DNA of 64,000 nucleotides, taken from positions 1 to 64,000 of the forward strand of contig PXRN01000012.1 of assembly GCA_003021045.1 (NCBI GenBank), written 5' to 3'. A program made the position numbers and the translations under genes. Of the stretch, positions 36,040-43,476 are shown piece after piece; the stretch's first letter is position 1, and the number at the start of each line of letters is the position of its first letter. The DNA is from Halobacteriales archaeon QS_4_69_34 (GTDB lineage Archaea > Halobacteriota > Halobacteria > Halobacteriales > Halococcaceae). The notes under the pieces were generated by a model. It had not been told where the DNA came from. It worked only from the letters and a program-made list of their open reading frames with translations, and searched no databases.

Positions 36040-36110
36040 ACGGCGTCGCTCCCGGTCCGATAGCGGGCCGGTCGCTGGTGCGAACCAGCGGTCTACGGCG
36101 TGTCGCGCCG

Positions 36111-36536
36111 TCAGCCGCCGAACAGTGTGAGCCCGAGCGAGAACGCCCACGCCTCTCCGCCGATGACCAGAAAGACCAGCGACGCGCCCAGCAGCTCGAC
36201 GTTTTTCAGTAAGTCCGTCATCTCGTCTTGCCGTTGGTCCTCGGGGACCGCCCAGAAGTCGTGCATCATCGGCGTCACGACGAGGAAGAAGACGGCGAGC
36301 ATCCCCGCTGCGACGATCGGGTAGACGCCGAGGATGATGCCGAGCCCGCCGAGCACCAGCATGACGCCGGTGGCGATCACGCCGAACCCGGCCGCGGGGA
36401 CGCCCTTCGATTCGGCGTAGCCCGTCATCATCCCGGTGTTCATGAAGTGGTTGATGCCCGAGAACGCGAGGAACCCACCGAAGAGCACGCGCCCGACGAG
36501 CAGGAGGACCCCGCCGATCCCCGCATCGAGCGCCAT
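36111..36536 (-). CDS. DoxX family membrane protein
   Basis: A 141-residue integral membrane protein with four hydrophobic helices; VGRVLFGGFLAFSGINHFMN near the N-terminus is the DoxX hallmark. Members are linked to thiol and oxidative stress handling or quinone-related reactions in membranes. It is divergently transcribed from an HxlR-type regulator across a short intergenic region with a palindromic operator, so that regulator probably controls it. Confidence 0.9.
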   Translation of the reverse strand: MALDAGIGGVLLLVGRVLFGGFLAFSGINHFMNTGMMTGYAESKGVPAAGFGVIATGVMLVLGGLGIILGVYPIVAAGMLAVFFLVVTPMMHDFWAVPEDQRQDEMTDLLKNVELLGASLVFLVIGGEAWAFSLGLTLFGG

Positions 36537-36644
36537 CAGGCGCTCACCCCCCGGTGTGTTCCGTCGGTCGTCTCCACGGTTTCTCGGACGGGCGCGAGGC
36601 CCGAAGTCGGTCGGATCGTCGTCATCGGTTGCATCGTGTTACTT

Positions 36645-36668
36645 GGTTCGGACCCGAACCCATATATG
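36645..36668 (+). promoter_or_regulatory. palindromic operator and TATA box between doxX and hxlR-type genes
   Basis: GGTTCGG-AC-CCGAACC is a perfect 7-bp inverted repeat abutting CATATATG, the only clear TATA box of the intergenic region. The TATA box is about 38 bases before the regulator ATG. A protein bound to the palindrome would block promoter recognition, consistent with autoregulation by the dimeric HxlR-type regulator. Confidence 0.6.
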
Positions 36669-36702
36669 CGCTCGCTAACGTCGGTGTAACCGGGTGACAT
36701 CG

Positions 36703-37107
36703 ATGCCAGCGGACGCCACGGGACAGGAACGGGGCGTAGAGAGAGGAGACGAGCACGGACCGTGTTCGGTGATCGACTCGATCGAGCAGATCGGCTCGCA
36801 GTGGCGACTGGTCGTGCTCCACGACCTCCAGGGCGGCGAGAAGCGGTTCAACGAGCTGAAGCGCTCGACGGGCGCGAGCTCGCGCACCCTCTCGCGGGTG
36901 CTCTCCGATCTCGGCGAGCTGGGTTTCGTCGACCGGCGGGTCGAGGCCGACGCCCCGGTCGCCACCTACTACAGCCTCACCGCCAAGGGCGGATCGCTCT
37001 GTCCGGTCTTCGACGAGATCGAGGCGTGGGCCGAGGAGTGGCTCGACGGCGAGCCCAGGCACGAGGAGACGCCCCGGAGCGGACGGACCGCTCGAAGCGA
37101 ACCCTGA
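36703..37107 (+). CDS. HxlR family winged-helix regulator
   Basis: A 134-residue regulator with HxlR core GPCSVIDSIEQIGSQWRLVV (about 19-38), recognition helix region GASSRTLSRVLSDL and wing FVDRRVEADAPVATYYSLT. The conserved Cys at about 21 is the position used for redox or electrophile sensing in relatives. A GTG nine bases upstream is an alternative start. Divergent to doxX and upstream of a peroxiredoxin, which suggests a redox-stress regulon. The C-terminal tail is charged and Arg-rich. Confidence 0.92.
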   Translation: MPADATGQERGVERGDEHGPCSVIDSIEQIGSQWRLVVLHDLQGGEKRFNELKRSTGASSRTLSRVLSDLGELGFVDRRVEADAPVATYYSLTAKGGSLCPVFDEIEAWAEEWLDGEPRHEETPRSGRTARSEP

Positions 37108-37266
37108 CCGGTACGCTCGCTCGTAACCGAGACACGTTGCAGCGTCCGGAGCCTCTCTCCTCTCCCGCCCTCGAAGCTGTCCCGCCCCGGGGCGGGCCGT
37201 CGTTCGGAGCCGGTTGGACGGGGCCGATGCAGCGGGCTTTTCCGCCCGGCAGTGCTATCGAGGGCG

Positions 37267-37743
37267 ATGCTCGAAGCAAGCGACAGCGCCCCCGATTTCA
37301 CTGCGAAGCTCGCCGGCGACGATCCCGAGTCGTTCACCCTCTCGGAGCACCTCGACGAGGCACCGATCGTGCTCGCCTTTTTCCCGGGCGCGTTCACGCC
37401 GCCGTGCACCAACGAGATGGTCGCGTTCCAGTCGGACTTCGACGGGCTCCGCGACGCCGACGCGACGCTGTACGGCGTCAGCGCCGACTCGCCTTTCTCC
37501 CAGGCCGCCTTCCGCGAGGAGCACGGCCTCGAGTTCGACCTCGTGAGCGACATGGACGGCGACGTGATCGAGGCCTACGGCCTCGACATCGACATCGGCG
37601 ACCTCGGCTTCCACGGTGTCGCCCAGCGCGCGGTCTTCGTGATCGACGGCGACGGCGAGATCACCTACGCGTGGATCGCCGAGGACCCGACGAACGAGCC
37701 CGACTACGAGGCGGTCGAGTCGGCCGCCGAGACCGCGGCCTGA
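37267..37743 (+). CDS. peroxiredoxin, 1-Cys type
   Basis: A 158-residue thioredoxin-fold peroxidase of the AhpC/TSA family that reduces peroxides in the cytoplasm. The peroxidatic Cys is C47 in PGAFTPPCTNEM; no other Cys is present, so it is a 1-Cys enzyme that needs an external thiol. The start is supported by the TATA-like GGCTTTTCC about 28 bases upstream and by the family N-terminus (SAPDFTAKL). It lies next to the HxlR-type regulator and doxX. Confidence 0.93.
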   Translation: MLEASDSAPDFTAKLAGDDPESFTLSEHLDEAPIVLAFFPGAFTPPCTNEMVAFQSDFDGLRDADATLYGVSADSPFSQAAFREEHGLEFDLVSDMDGDVIEAYGLDIDIGDLGFHGVAQRAVFVIDGDGEITYAWIAEDPTNEPDYEAVESAAETAA

Positions 37744-37866
37744 GGGCGCGAGCCGGACGATCCGCCGCGTTCGACCCCATCCGGGCGTGGGCCGGGACCG
37801 TCGAGCCGACGCTGGCCGATTGCCGTCGACGATGCGCTTATACCGTCGCCACGTGCGGTGGCGCGC

Positions 37867-38592
37867 ATGCCGATGAAAGGGTCCGGTCGGGGCGAGTGTA
37901 GAGAGATCGACCGCCGGGCTGGCGGCGTCGGCTGGATCGCCTACCCGGAGGAGACGATGCAGCGCGCGAGCCACGCGCTCGCGGTCGGCGGCACGACCGG
38001 CGGTGGATCGGCGGACGGCGAGCCGGCGGGCGACGCCGACGTGTGGCTGGTCGATCCGGTCGACGCCGAGGGGCTGGACGCCCTCCTCGCGCCGTTTGGC
38101 GACGTCGCCGGCGTCGTGACGCTGCTTGATCGTCACGAGCGCGACGCGGCCGCGCTCGCCCGGCGACACGGCGTCTCGGTGTGGGTGCCGTCGTGGATGG
38201 ACGGCGTCGCTACGAGCCTCGACGCGCCCGTCGAGCGCTTCGACGGCGAGCTCGCCGACACCGGCTATCGGCTCCGCGAGGTGGTGAACAATCCCGTCTG
38301 GAAGGAAGGCTTGCTTTACGAGGAGGACGACGGAGTGGCCGTGATCCCCGAGGCAGTCGGGACGGCGAGCTACTTCCGGGCGCGGGACGAGCGCCTCGGG
38401 GTCCACCCGATGCTTCGGCTCCTGCCCCCGCGGCGGGCGTTCCGTGAACTCGCGCCCGACCGGGTGCTCGTCGGCCACGGCGCGGGGATCGAGCGGGACG
38501 CGACGGCAGCGCTCCGGGACGCCCTCGACGGGTCGCGCCGCCGGGCACCCGGGGCGTACGCGAAGGCGTTTCGGGACGTGCTGTCCGGCTGA
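37867..38592 (+). CDS. haloarchaeal conserved protein, paralogue B
   Basis: A 241-residue paralogue of the 35200 protein, sharing GGVGWIAYPEETMQRASHAL at residues 19-38, VDPVDAEGLDALL, AALARRHGVSVWVP, APVERFDGELADTGY and VLVGHGAG. It lacks most of the acidic insert of paralogue A. No metal site or catalytic motif is recognised. A TATA-like GCTTATAC lies about 28 bases upstream of the ATG. The two paralogues bracket the DoxX-HxlR-peroxiredoxin set. A T-run hairpin follows. Confidence 0.75.
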   Translation: MPMKGSGRGECREIDRRAGGVGWIAYPEETMQRASHALAVGGTTGGGSADGEPAGDADVWLVDPVDAEGLDALLAPFGDVAGVVTLLDRHERDAAALARRHGVSVWVPSWMDGVATSLDAPVERFDGELADTGYRLREVVNNPVWKEGLLYEEDDGVAVIPEAVGTASYFRARDERLGVHPMLRLLPPRRAFRELAPDRVLVGHGAGIERDATAALRDALDGSRRRAPGAYAKAFRDVLSG

Positions 38593-38595
38593 GCC

Positions 38596-38615
38596 GCGCC
38601 GTTTTTTGCGGGCGC
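38596..38615 (+). terminator. hairpin with T-run after paralogue B
   Basis: GCGCC and GGCGC flank a loop containing six T, a few bases after the stop codon. Same design as the hairpin after livF. Confidence 0.5.
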
Positions 38616-39158
38616 TGGCTCGGGGGATCGGTGGCGAGAGCACGGACGGCAGGCGAACGACGGATCCAGGTCACGGACCGCAAGGTCACGGCCTACAGGG
38701 GAAAACCGCGACCGCGCCCCGACTGTCCCCGTTACACGGCCACCGCGGACCGACTCTCACGGTTCAGCTCGGTCGATCGGCCGAGCCGCGGCGCGGGCCG
38801 TGGGACCGATGTACACGGGAGACCGCTCCGCGACCGCGACCCACACGCCTCCCGGCCGATGCTCCGCTCGGGCCACCGCACCGCAACCGCCGTCGCTCGC
38901 GTGGCTCGCGGGTCGCTGCCCGCTCGCAGCGAGGTGCGAGGGACGAGCACCTCGCCTCGCCCGGCGCTGACGGAGCAGCGCCGCGCGCCGACCGCGACGC
39001 CAGTAGATCCACCCCTCCCCCCGACATCCGTTCTCACTGAACCCGACTACGGATCGCCGCCCCGACCGACGGGGATTCGGCCGCCACGCTCCTGGCCGCC
39101 GACTCGAACGCCTCCCGGCGAGGGGCGGTTTTATGTCGCTCTCGACCCCGCTCCGCGT
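38616..39158. other. 543-base gene-free region with repeat and hairpin
   Basis: No convincing gene on either strand. Bases 38812-38872 resemble the repeat at 25387-25472. GCGAGGTGC (38929-38937) and GCACCTCGC (38946-38954) form a perfect 9-bp hairpin. TTTTATG at 39129-39135 is the TATA box for the next gene, about 27 bases before its ATG. Confidence 0.55.
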
Positions 39159-40997
39159 ATGGACGAGCGCGAGCTGAGTTTCTGGGGCTGGGGCTACGCC
39201 GACAAGTTCCCCGACGACGAGGAGCGCCGCGAGCTCGCGGCGCGCATCGAGGGGTCGCTCGGATTTCCCGAGCGACCGCTGCTCGATCCACCCGAGATCG
39301 AATCGGTGTCGGTTCCCGAGCCGCGCCTCGCGGTCCCGGAGGAACTCGCGGGGTTCTGCACGACCGCGAAGCGCGCCCGCGTCGGCCACACCTACGGCAA
39401 GTCCTACCGCGACCTCGTTCGCGGGTTCCACGGCGATTTCTCGGCCGCGCCGGACGTCGTCGCGCGACCCGCGGACGAAAGCGACGTTGAGGCCCTCCTC
39501 GCGTGGGCCGCCGCAGCGTGCGTCGCGGTCGTGCCCTTCGGCGGCGGAACGAGCGTCGTCGGCGGCGTTGAGGGCGACCTCGGCGACCCCGGTAACGGGG
39601 CCGGAATTGAGGTGACAAACGGTGACGGGGCTGGTGACGTCGGTGGCGTCGGGGACGACGGGGACGGTGGTGGCGACGGGAGCGATGGTGCCGCCCGGAG
39701 AGCCGCGTACGGGGGCGTCGTCTCGCTCGACACCCGAGAACTCGATCGCGTCCTGAAGGTCGACTCCCGTTCCCGCACCGCCCGGATCCAGGCCGGCGCG
39801 CTCGGCCCCGAGATTCGGGATCAGCTCGCCGAACACGGCCTCCAGCTCCGGCACTACCCCCAGTCCTACGAGTTCTCGACGCTCGGTGGCTGGATCGCCA
39901 CTCGGGCCGGCGGCCACTTCGCTACTCGTTATACACACATCGACGACTTCGTCGAGAACGTCCGCATGATCACGCCTGAGGGGCCCTTCGAGACGCGCCG
40001 GCTGCCCGCCTCCGGCGCGGGCCCGGATCCCAACCGGCTGGTGCTCGGCTCGGAGGGGACCCTCGGAGTCATTACGGAGGCGTGGCTGCGCGTCCAGCCC
40101 CGTCCCGGGCATCGCTCGCGTGCGACGCTGCGTTTCGCGTCGTTCGAGGAGGGGGTCGCGGCCACCCGCGAGGTGGTGCAGGCGCGGCTCTCGCCCGCCA
40201 ACTGCCGGCTGCTCGATGCCAACGAGGCGATGCTCAACGAGATCGCCTTCGACGGCAGTTCGGTGCTCCTGCTCGGCTTCGAGTCGTTCGATCACCCGGT
40301 AGAAAGCGAGCTCGACCGCGCGATCGAGATCGGTGAGAGCCACGGCGGAGAGCTCTCGGAGGGGCCGGCCCACGAGCAACCCGACGGCGCCGAGGATGAG
40401 GGTGACGATACCGCTGGCGACGAGGGCCGGGACGGGGACGAGTCGACGGACGACGGACGAACGGACGACCGGCGGGTGGACGACGGAGACGAAGCAGCCG
40501 AGGGCGAGGAACGCGACGGCAGCGAGACCGACGACTGGCGCAGCTCCTTTTTCGAGGCTCCCTACCGCTACAACGCGCTGGTGAGCATCGGCGTGATGGC
40601 CGACACCTTCGAGACCGCGGTGACGTGGGACCGGTTCTTCGACCTGCACGAGGCGATCCAGGAGAGCGTGGGGGGGACCATGCAGGAGGTCTGCGGAGCG
40701 GGCTTCCTGTCGTGTCGGTTCACCCACGTCTATCCCGACGGCCCCGCGCCGTACTACACGCTGCTCGCGCCGGTCGAGCCCGGCCGGGAGCTAGAGCAGT
40801 GGCGGGCGGTCAAGCAGGCCGCCTCGGACACCCTGATCGAGCATGGCGCGACCATCACCCACCACCACGCCGTGGGGCGGGTCCACCGCGAACACTACGG
40901 CCAGGAGGCCCCGGCGGGCTTCCGGGAGGGGTTCCGGGAGCTGAAATCGACCTACGATCCCGCCGGCATCATGAATCCCGGCGTGCTGATCGAGTAG
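39159..40997 (+). CDS. FAD-binding oxidase, alkyl-DHAP synthase-like
   Basis: A 612-residue flavoprotein of the VAO/PCMH superfamily with an AGPS-like pattern: SFWGWGYADKFPD at the N-terminus, FAD-binding PFGGGTSVVGG near 127, YEFSTLGGWIATRAGGHFA near 237-255, GSEGTLGVITEAWLRVQP, and the His-rich active-site motif THHHAVGRVHREHYG near the C-terminus. Archaeal ether lipids do not use AGPS, so the reaction is unknown; D-2-hydroxyacid oxidation is another option. Two acidic/Gly-rich inserts (about 143-185 and 400-460) interrupt the fold. It has its own leaderless promoter. Confidence 0.85.
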   Translation: MDERELSFWGWGYADKFPDDEERRELAARIEGSLGFPERPLLDPPEIESVSVPEPRLAVPEELAGFCTTAKRARVGHTYGKSYRDLVRGFHGDFSAAPDVVARPADESDVEALLAWAAAACVAVVPFGGGTSVVGGVEGDLGDPGNGAGIEVTNGDGAGDVGGVGDDGDGGGDGSDGAARRAAYGGVVSLDTRELDRVLKVDSRSRTARIQAGALGPEIRDQLAEHGLQLRHYPQSYEFSTLGGWIATRAGGHFATRYTHIDDFVENVRMITPEGPFETRRLPASGAGPDPNRLVLGSEGTLGVITEAWLRVQPRPGHRSRATLRFASFEEGVAATREVVQARLSPANCRLLDANEAMLNEIAFDGSSVLLLGFESFDHPVESELDRAIEIGESHGGELSEGPAHEQPDGAEDEGDDTAGDEGRDGDESTDDGRTDDRRVDDGDEAAEGEERDGSETDDWRSSFFEAPYRYNALVSIGVMADTFETAVTWDRFFDLHEAIQESVGGTMQEVCGAGFLSCRFTHVYPDGPAPYYTLLAPVEPGRELEQWRAVKQAASDTLIEHGATITHHHAVGRVHREHYGQEAPAGFREGFRELKSTYDPAGIMNPGVLIE

Positions 40998-41144
40998 CTG
41001 ACACACCTGTCGGGCCACCTGAACACTTCCCGCGGGACCCGACGCCGAGGAGGCATCGGCCCGCGACCGCCCATCCCTCTTTCCTTTCGTCCGCGGCGCT
41101 GTCGTAGCCGGAAGGGATTTGAGCGAGTGACGGAACCCTCGACC

Positions 41145-41435
41145 ATGCGCGAGGCGGAGACGACCACCCGACAGCGCATCGCCGAGCATCTCGACGAACG
41201 GCCGGCCGCGGCCGGCACGCTCGCCGACGAGTTCGACATCACGACCGGGACGGCTCTAGAGCACGTCGAACACATCGCCCGATCACTCGACGGGGCGGAC
41301 GCCCGACTGCTGGTCGCGCCACCGACGTGTCGCGACTGTGGGTTCGACGGCTTCGACGACCGCGCGAACCGGCCCTCGCGCTGTCCGGAGTGCCGGAGCG
41401 AGGCGGTCGAGGAGCCACTGTTCCGGATCGAGTGA
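41145..41435 (+). CDS. HTH and zinc-ribbon protein, predicted transcriptional regulator
   Basis: A 96-residue protein with an N-terminal winged-helix segment (TRQRIAEHLDERPAAAGTLA) and a C-terminal zinc ribbon CRDCGF...CPECRS (about 63-85). This matches archaeal predicted regulators of the HTH plus zinc-ribbon type. The ATG is preferred over a GTG 18 bases upstream because a TATA-like GGATTTGAG lies about 27 bases before it. Targets unknown. Confidence 0.85.
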   Translation: MREAETTTRQRIAEHLDERPAAAGTLADEFDITTGTALEHVEHIARSLDGADARLLVAPPTCRDCGFDGFDDRANRPSRCPECRSEAVEEPLFRIE

Positions 41436-41554
41436 GATCGCCCGTCGTTCCTGCCACCCGATGAGACCGACCTCGATCAGTACGACACCGAGCACCGCAA
41501 AAAAGGCAGAGCCCAGTATCGGATCTACAGGCAAACGAGGCTCTCCCCCGGGGA

Positions 41555-41572
41555 AACAGACATTCGTCTGTT
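41555..41572 (-). terminator. hairpin downstream of pabC
   Basis: AACAGAC-ATTC-GTCTGTT, a perfect 7-bp stem, lies 17 bases after the pabC stop and is the only strong hairpin in the short gap to the convergent HTH gene. It may terminate the pab transcript. Confidence 0.4.
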
Positions 41573-41588
41573 GGGTCCCCGATGGCGC

Positions 41589-42575
41589 TCACGGCTCCCG
41601 CCGTCCGCCAGCGTGGCTGTCTCCGTAGTGGCGCCGTTCGACCAGCTCGTCGAACAACCGCGAGAGCAGGCGCGTCATCGGTCCGGCGTGCGTCCCGGTT
41701 TCGCTCCCGACGTCGGACCCGGTGTCCTCCCTCCCATCACTGCTGTCGCCCCCGCCGCCAGCGCCGACCGCGACGCCGTCCACGCGGTCCACGGGCCGGA
41801 TCTCCCACGTGGTGTTGGTGAGGAAGACCTCGTCGGCCCCCCGGACGTCGGTCGGCGCGTACCGGCCCGTCTCGGTCGGGAAGCCCTCCGTAGCCGCGAG
41901 GTCGAGCACGACCGAGCGCGTCACGCCCGGGAGGAGGGGCCCGTCGGCGCTCGGCGTCTTCAGGGTGCCCCCGTCGACGAAGAAGACGTTGCTCGTCGCG
42001 CCCTCGGCGACGAACCCCTCGCCGTCCCGGATCAGCGCCTCGTCGGCGCGGTAGGCCTCGGTGGCGGCCCGCTCCAGCTCGAGGCGAGCGAGCACCCCGT
42101 TCAGGTAGTTGTGGGTCTTCAGTCCCGAGGGGATCGCCGCGTCGGGCACGGCGCGGGGCTTCACGATCTGGAGGGTCGCCGGCTCGCTCCAGACCGGCTC
42201 GCCGGCGAGACCACCCCGGGGGAGCGGCTCGACGACCACGACCACAGTCGGGTCGACGTCCCGCCCGAGACCGGGCGTGAGCCGTCCCGATTGGGTCCCC
42301 CGGGAGACCGACAGCCGGACGTAGGCGTCCTGCACACCGTTCGCGTCGAGGGTTTCGGCGACGCGCACCGCGAGGTCCGCGGGGACGGCCTCGGCGAAAC
42401 CCAGCCGCTCGGCCGTCCGCCGGAGCCGCTCCTCGTGGGTGGCCCACTCGAAGACCGCGCCGCCGTAGGCCCGGAGGGTCTCGAAGGCGGCGTCGCCGTA
42501 GCGAAAGCCCCGGTCGTGGACGCTTACCGTCGCCGCTTCGGCGGGCACGAGTTCGCCGTCGACGTGGTACTGCAT
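41589..42575 (-). CDS. pabC: aminodeoxychorismate lyase-like PLP enzyme
   Basis: Fold-type IV PLP enzyme; beside pabA and pabB it is best read as 4-amino-4-deoxychorismate lyase, releasing pyruvate to give p-aminobenzoate. The 328 residues show HDRGFRYGDAAFETLR (20-35), the PLP lysine K153 in SGLKTHNYLNG, EALIRDGEGFVAEGATSNVF, and FLTNTTWEIRPV near the C-terminus. Branched-chain aminotransferases share these motifs, so context decides. The C-terminus has an acidic/Ser-rich insert. The start lies five bases after the pabA stop. Confidence 0.88.
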   Translation of the reverse strand: MQYHVDGELVPAEAATVSVHDRGFRYGDAAFETLRAYGGAVFEWATHEERLRRTAERLGFAEAVPADLAVRVAETLDANGVQDAYVRLSVSRGTQSGRLTPGLGRDVDPTVVVVVEPLPRGGLAGEPVWSEPATLQIVKPRAVPDAAIPSGLKTHNYLNGVLARLELERAATEAYRADEALIRDGEGFVAEGATSNVFFVDGGTLKTPSADGPLLPGVTRSVVLDLAATEGFPTETGRYAPTDVRGADEVFLTNTTWEIRPVDRVDGVAVGAGGGGDSSDGREDTGSDVGSETGTHAGPMTRLLSRLFDELVERRHYGDSHAGGRREP

Positions 42576-42580
42576 CGCTC

Positions 42581-43264
42581 TTAGCCCTCGCCTCGCTCGC
42601 GCTCGCCGTCCCGGTTTTTCGCGCGCTCTCGTCGGTCCGCGTGCTCGCGCTCGCTCGTCTCGGGGCTATCCTCGTCGGACCTCCCTTCCCGACACCGCTT
42701 GCAGAAGGTCTCGATCATCGCCGCGCCCGCCTCAGTCAGGATGCTCTCGGGGTGGAACTGCACGCCGACGTGTGGTTTTCGTGCGTGGCGCACCGCCATC
42801 ACGATCCGCCCCTCGCCGGGCGCGTGGCTGTCAGCGGTGCTCGCGGTCTCGATTAGCGCGTCGGGCAGGTCCACGCGTTGGACGGCGAGCGAGTGATACC
42901 GGCCGGCCTCGAGGAGGCTCGGTAGGCCGGCGAAGAGCCCGCGCCCGTCGTGGGCCACCCGCGAGGACTTCCCGTGGACCACCGCGGCGTGGCCGACCGA
43001 CCCACCTGCTGCCATACAGAGCGCCTGATGGCCCAGACACACTCCGAGGGTGGGATAGTTGAGGTCGCGGAACACCGGGATCGAGACGCCCGCCTCGGCG
43101 GGCGTTCCGGGGCCGGGTGAGACGACGATGCCGTCGGGATCGAGCGCGCGGATTTCCCCGAGGTCGATGGTGTCGTTGCGTACCACCTCGACCGGCGCGT
43201 GGACGCCGACACACTGGACGAGATTGTAGACAAAGGAGTCATAGTTGTCGATCACGAGGATCAT
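42581..43264 (-). CDS. pabA: aminodeoxychorismate synthase glutamine amidotransferase subunit
   Basis: Type 1 glutamine amidotransferase that supplies ammonia to component I (PabB or TrpE). The 227 residues carry the catalytic triad C76 in GVCLGHQAL, H171 and E173 in VQFHPES, and the N-terminal ILVIDNYDSFVYNLVQ. The last 35 residues are a highly charged Arg/Glu tail. Linkage to pabC argues for p-aminobenzoate rather than tryptophan synthesis, though one subunit may serve both. Its ATG overlaps the stop of a short bridging frame. Confidence 0.93.
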   Translation of the reverse strand: MILVIDNYDSFVYNLVQCVGVHAPVEVVRNDTIDLGEIRALDPDGIVVSPGPGTPAEAGVSIPVFRDLNYPTLGVCLGHQALCMAAGGSVGHAAVVHGKSSRVAHDGRGLFAGLPSLLEAGRYHSLAVQRVDLPDALIETASTADSHAPGEGRIVMAVRHARKPHVGVQFHPESILTEAGAAMIETFCKRCREGRSDEDSPETSEREHADRRERAKNRDGERERGEG

Positions 43265-43476
43265 CGACGCACACCTCTTTCAATCGAGACCTCGCTTCGC
43301 GCGCTCGCTCCGTTCGCGTGCTCGCTCGATCCCGGCCAAAGAACCTGCCGGGCGGGAGCCGCGCTCTCGCTGGCCGCCGCTCGCTTCGCTCCCGGAGACA
43401 CCGGAAAAGGCCGCTCGCTCGGCTGGGCCTCGCTCGCGGGTGTCACACCGGACGCGCCGGACGCAGTGCCGCTCAT
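43261..43476 (-). CDS. possible 71-residue bridging ORF between pabB and pabA
   Basis: This frame starts with an ATG overlapping the pabB stop and ends with a TGA overlapping the pabA ATG, both as ATGA, filling the 208-base gap exactly. The product is rich in Ala, Ser, Arg and Pro with no recognised family. Third-position GC (about 70 percent by eye) is lower than in neighbouring genes, so it may serve only to carry ribosomes from pabB to pabA, or be chance. The DNA contains CGCTCGC-type repeats common in haloarchaeal spacers. Confidence 0.3.
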   Translation of the reverse strand: MSGTASGASGVTPASEAQPSERPFPVSPGAKRAAASESAAPARQVLWPGSSEHANGASARSEVSIERGVRR

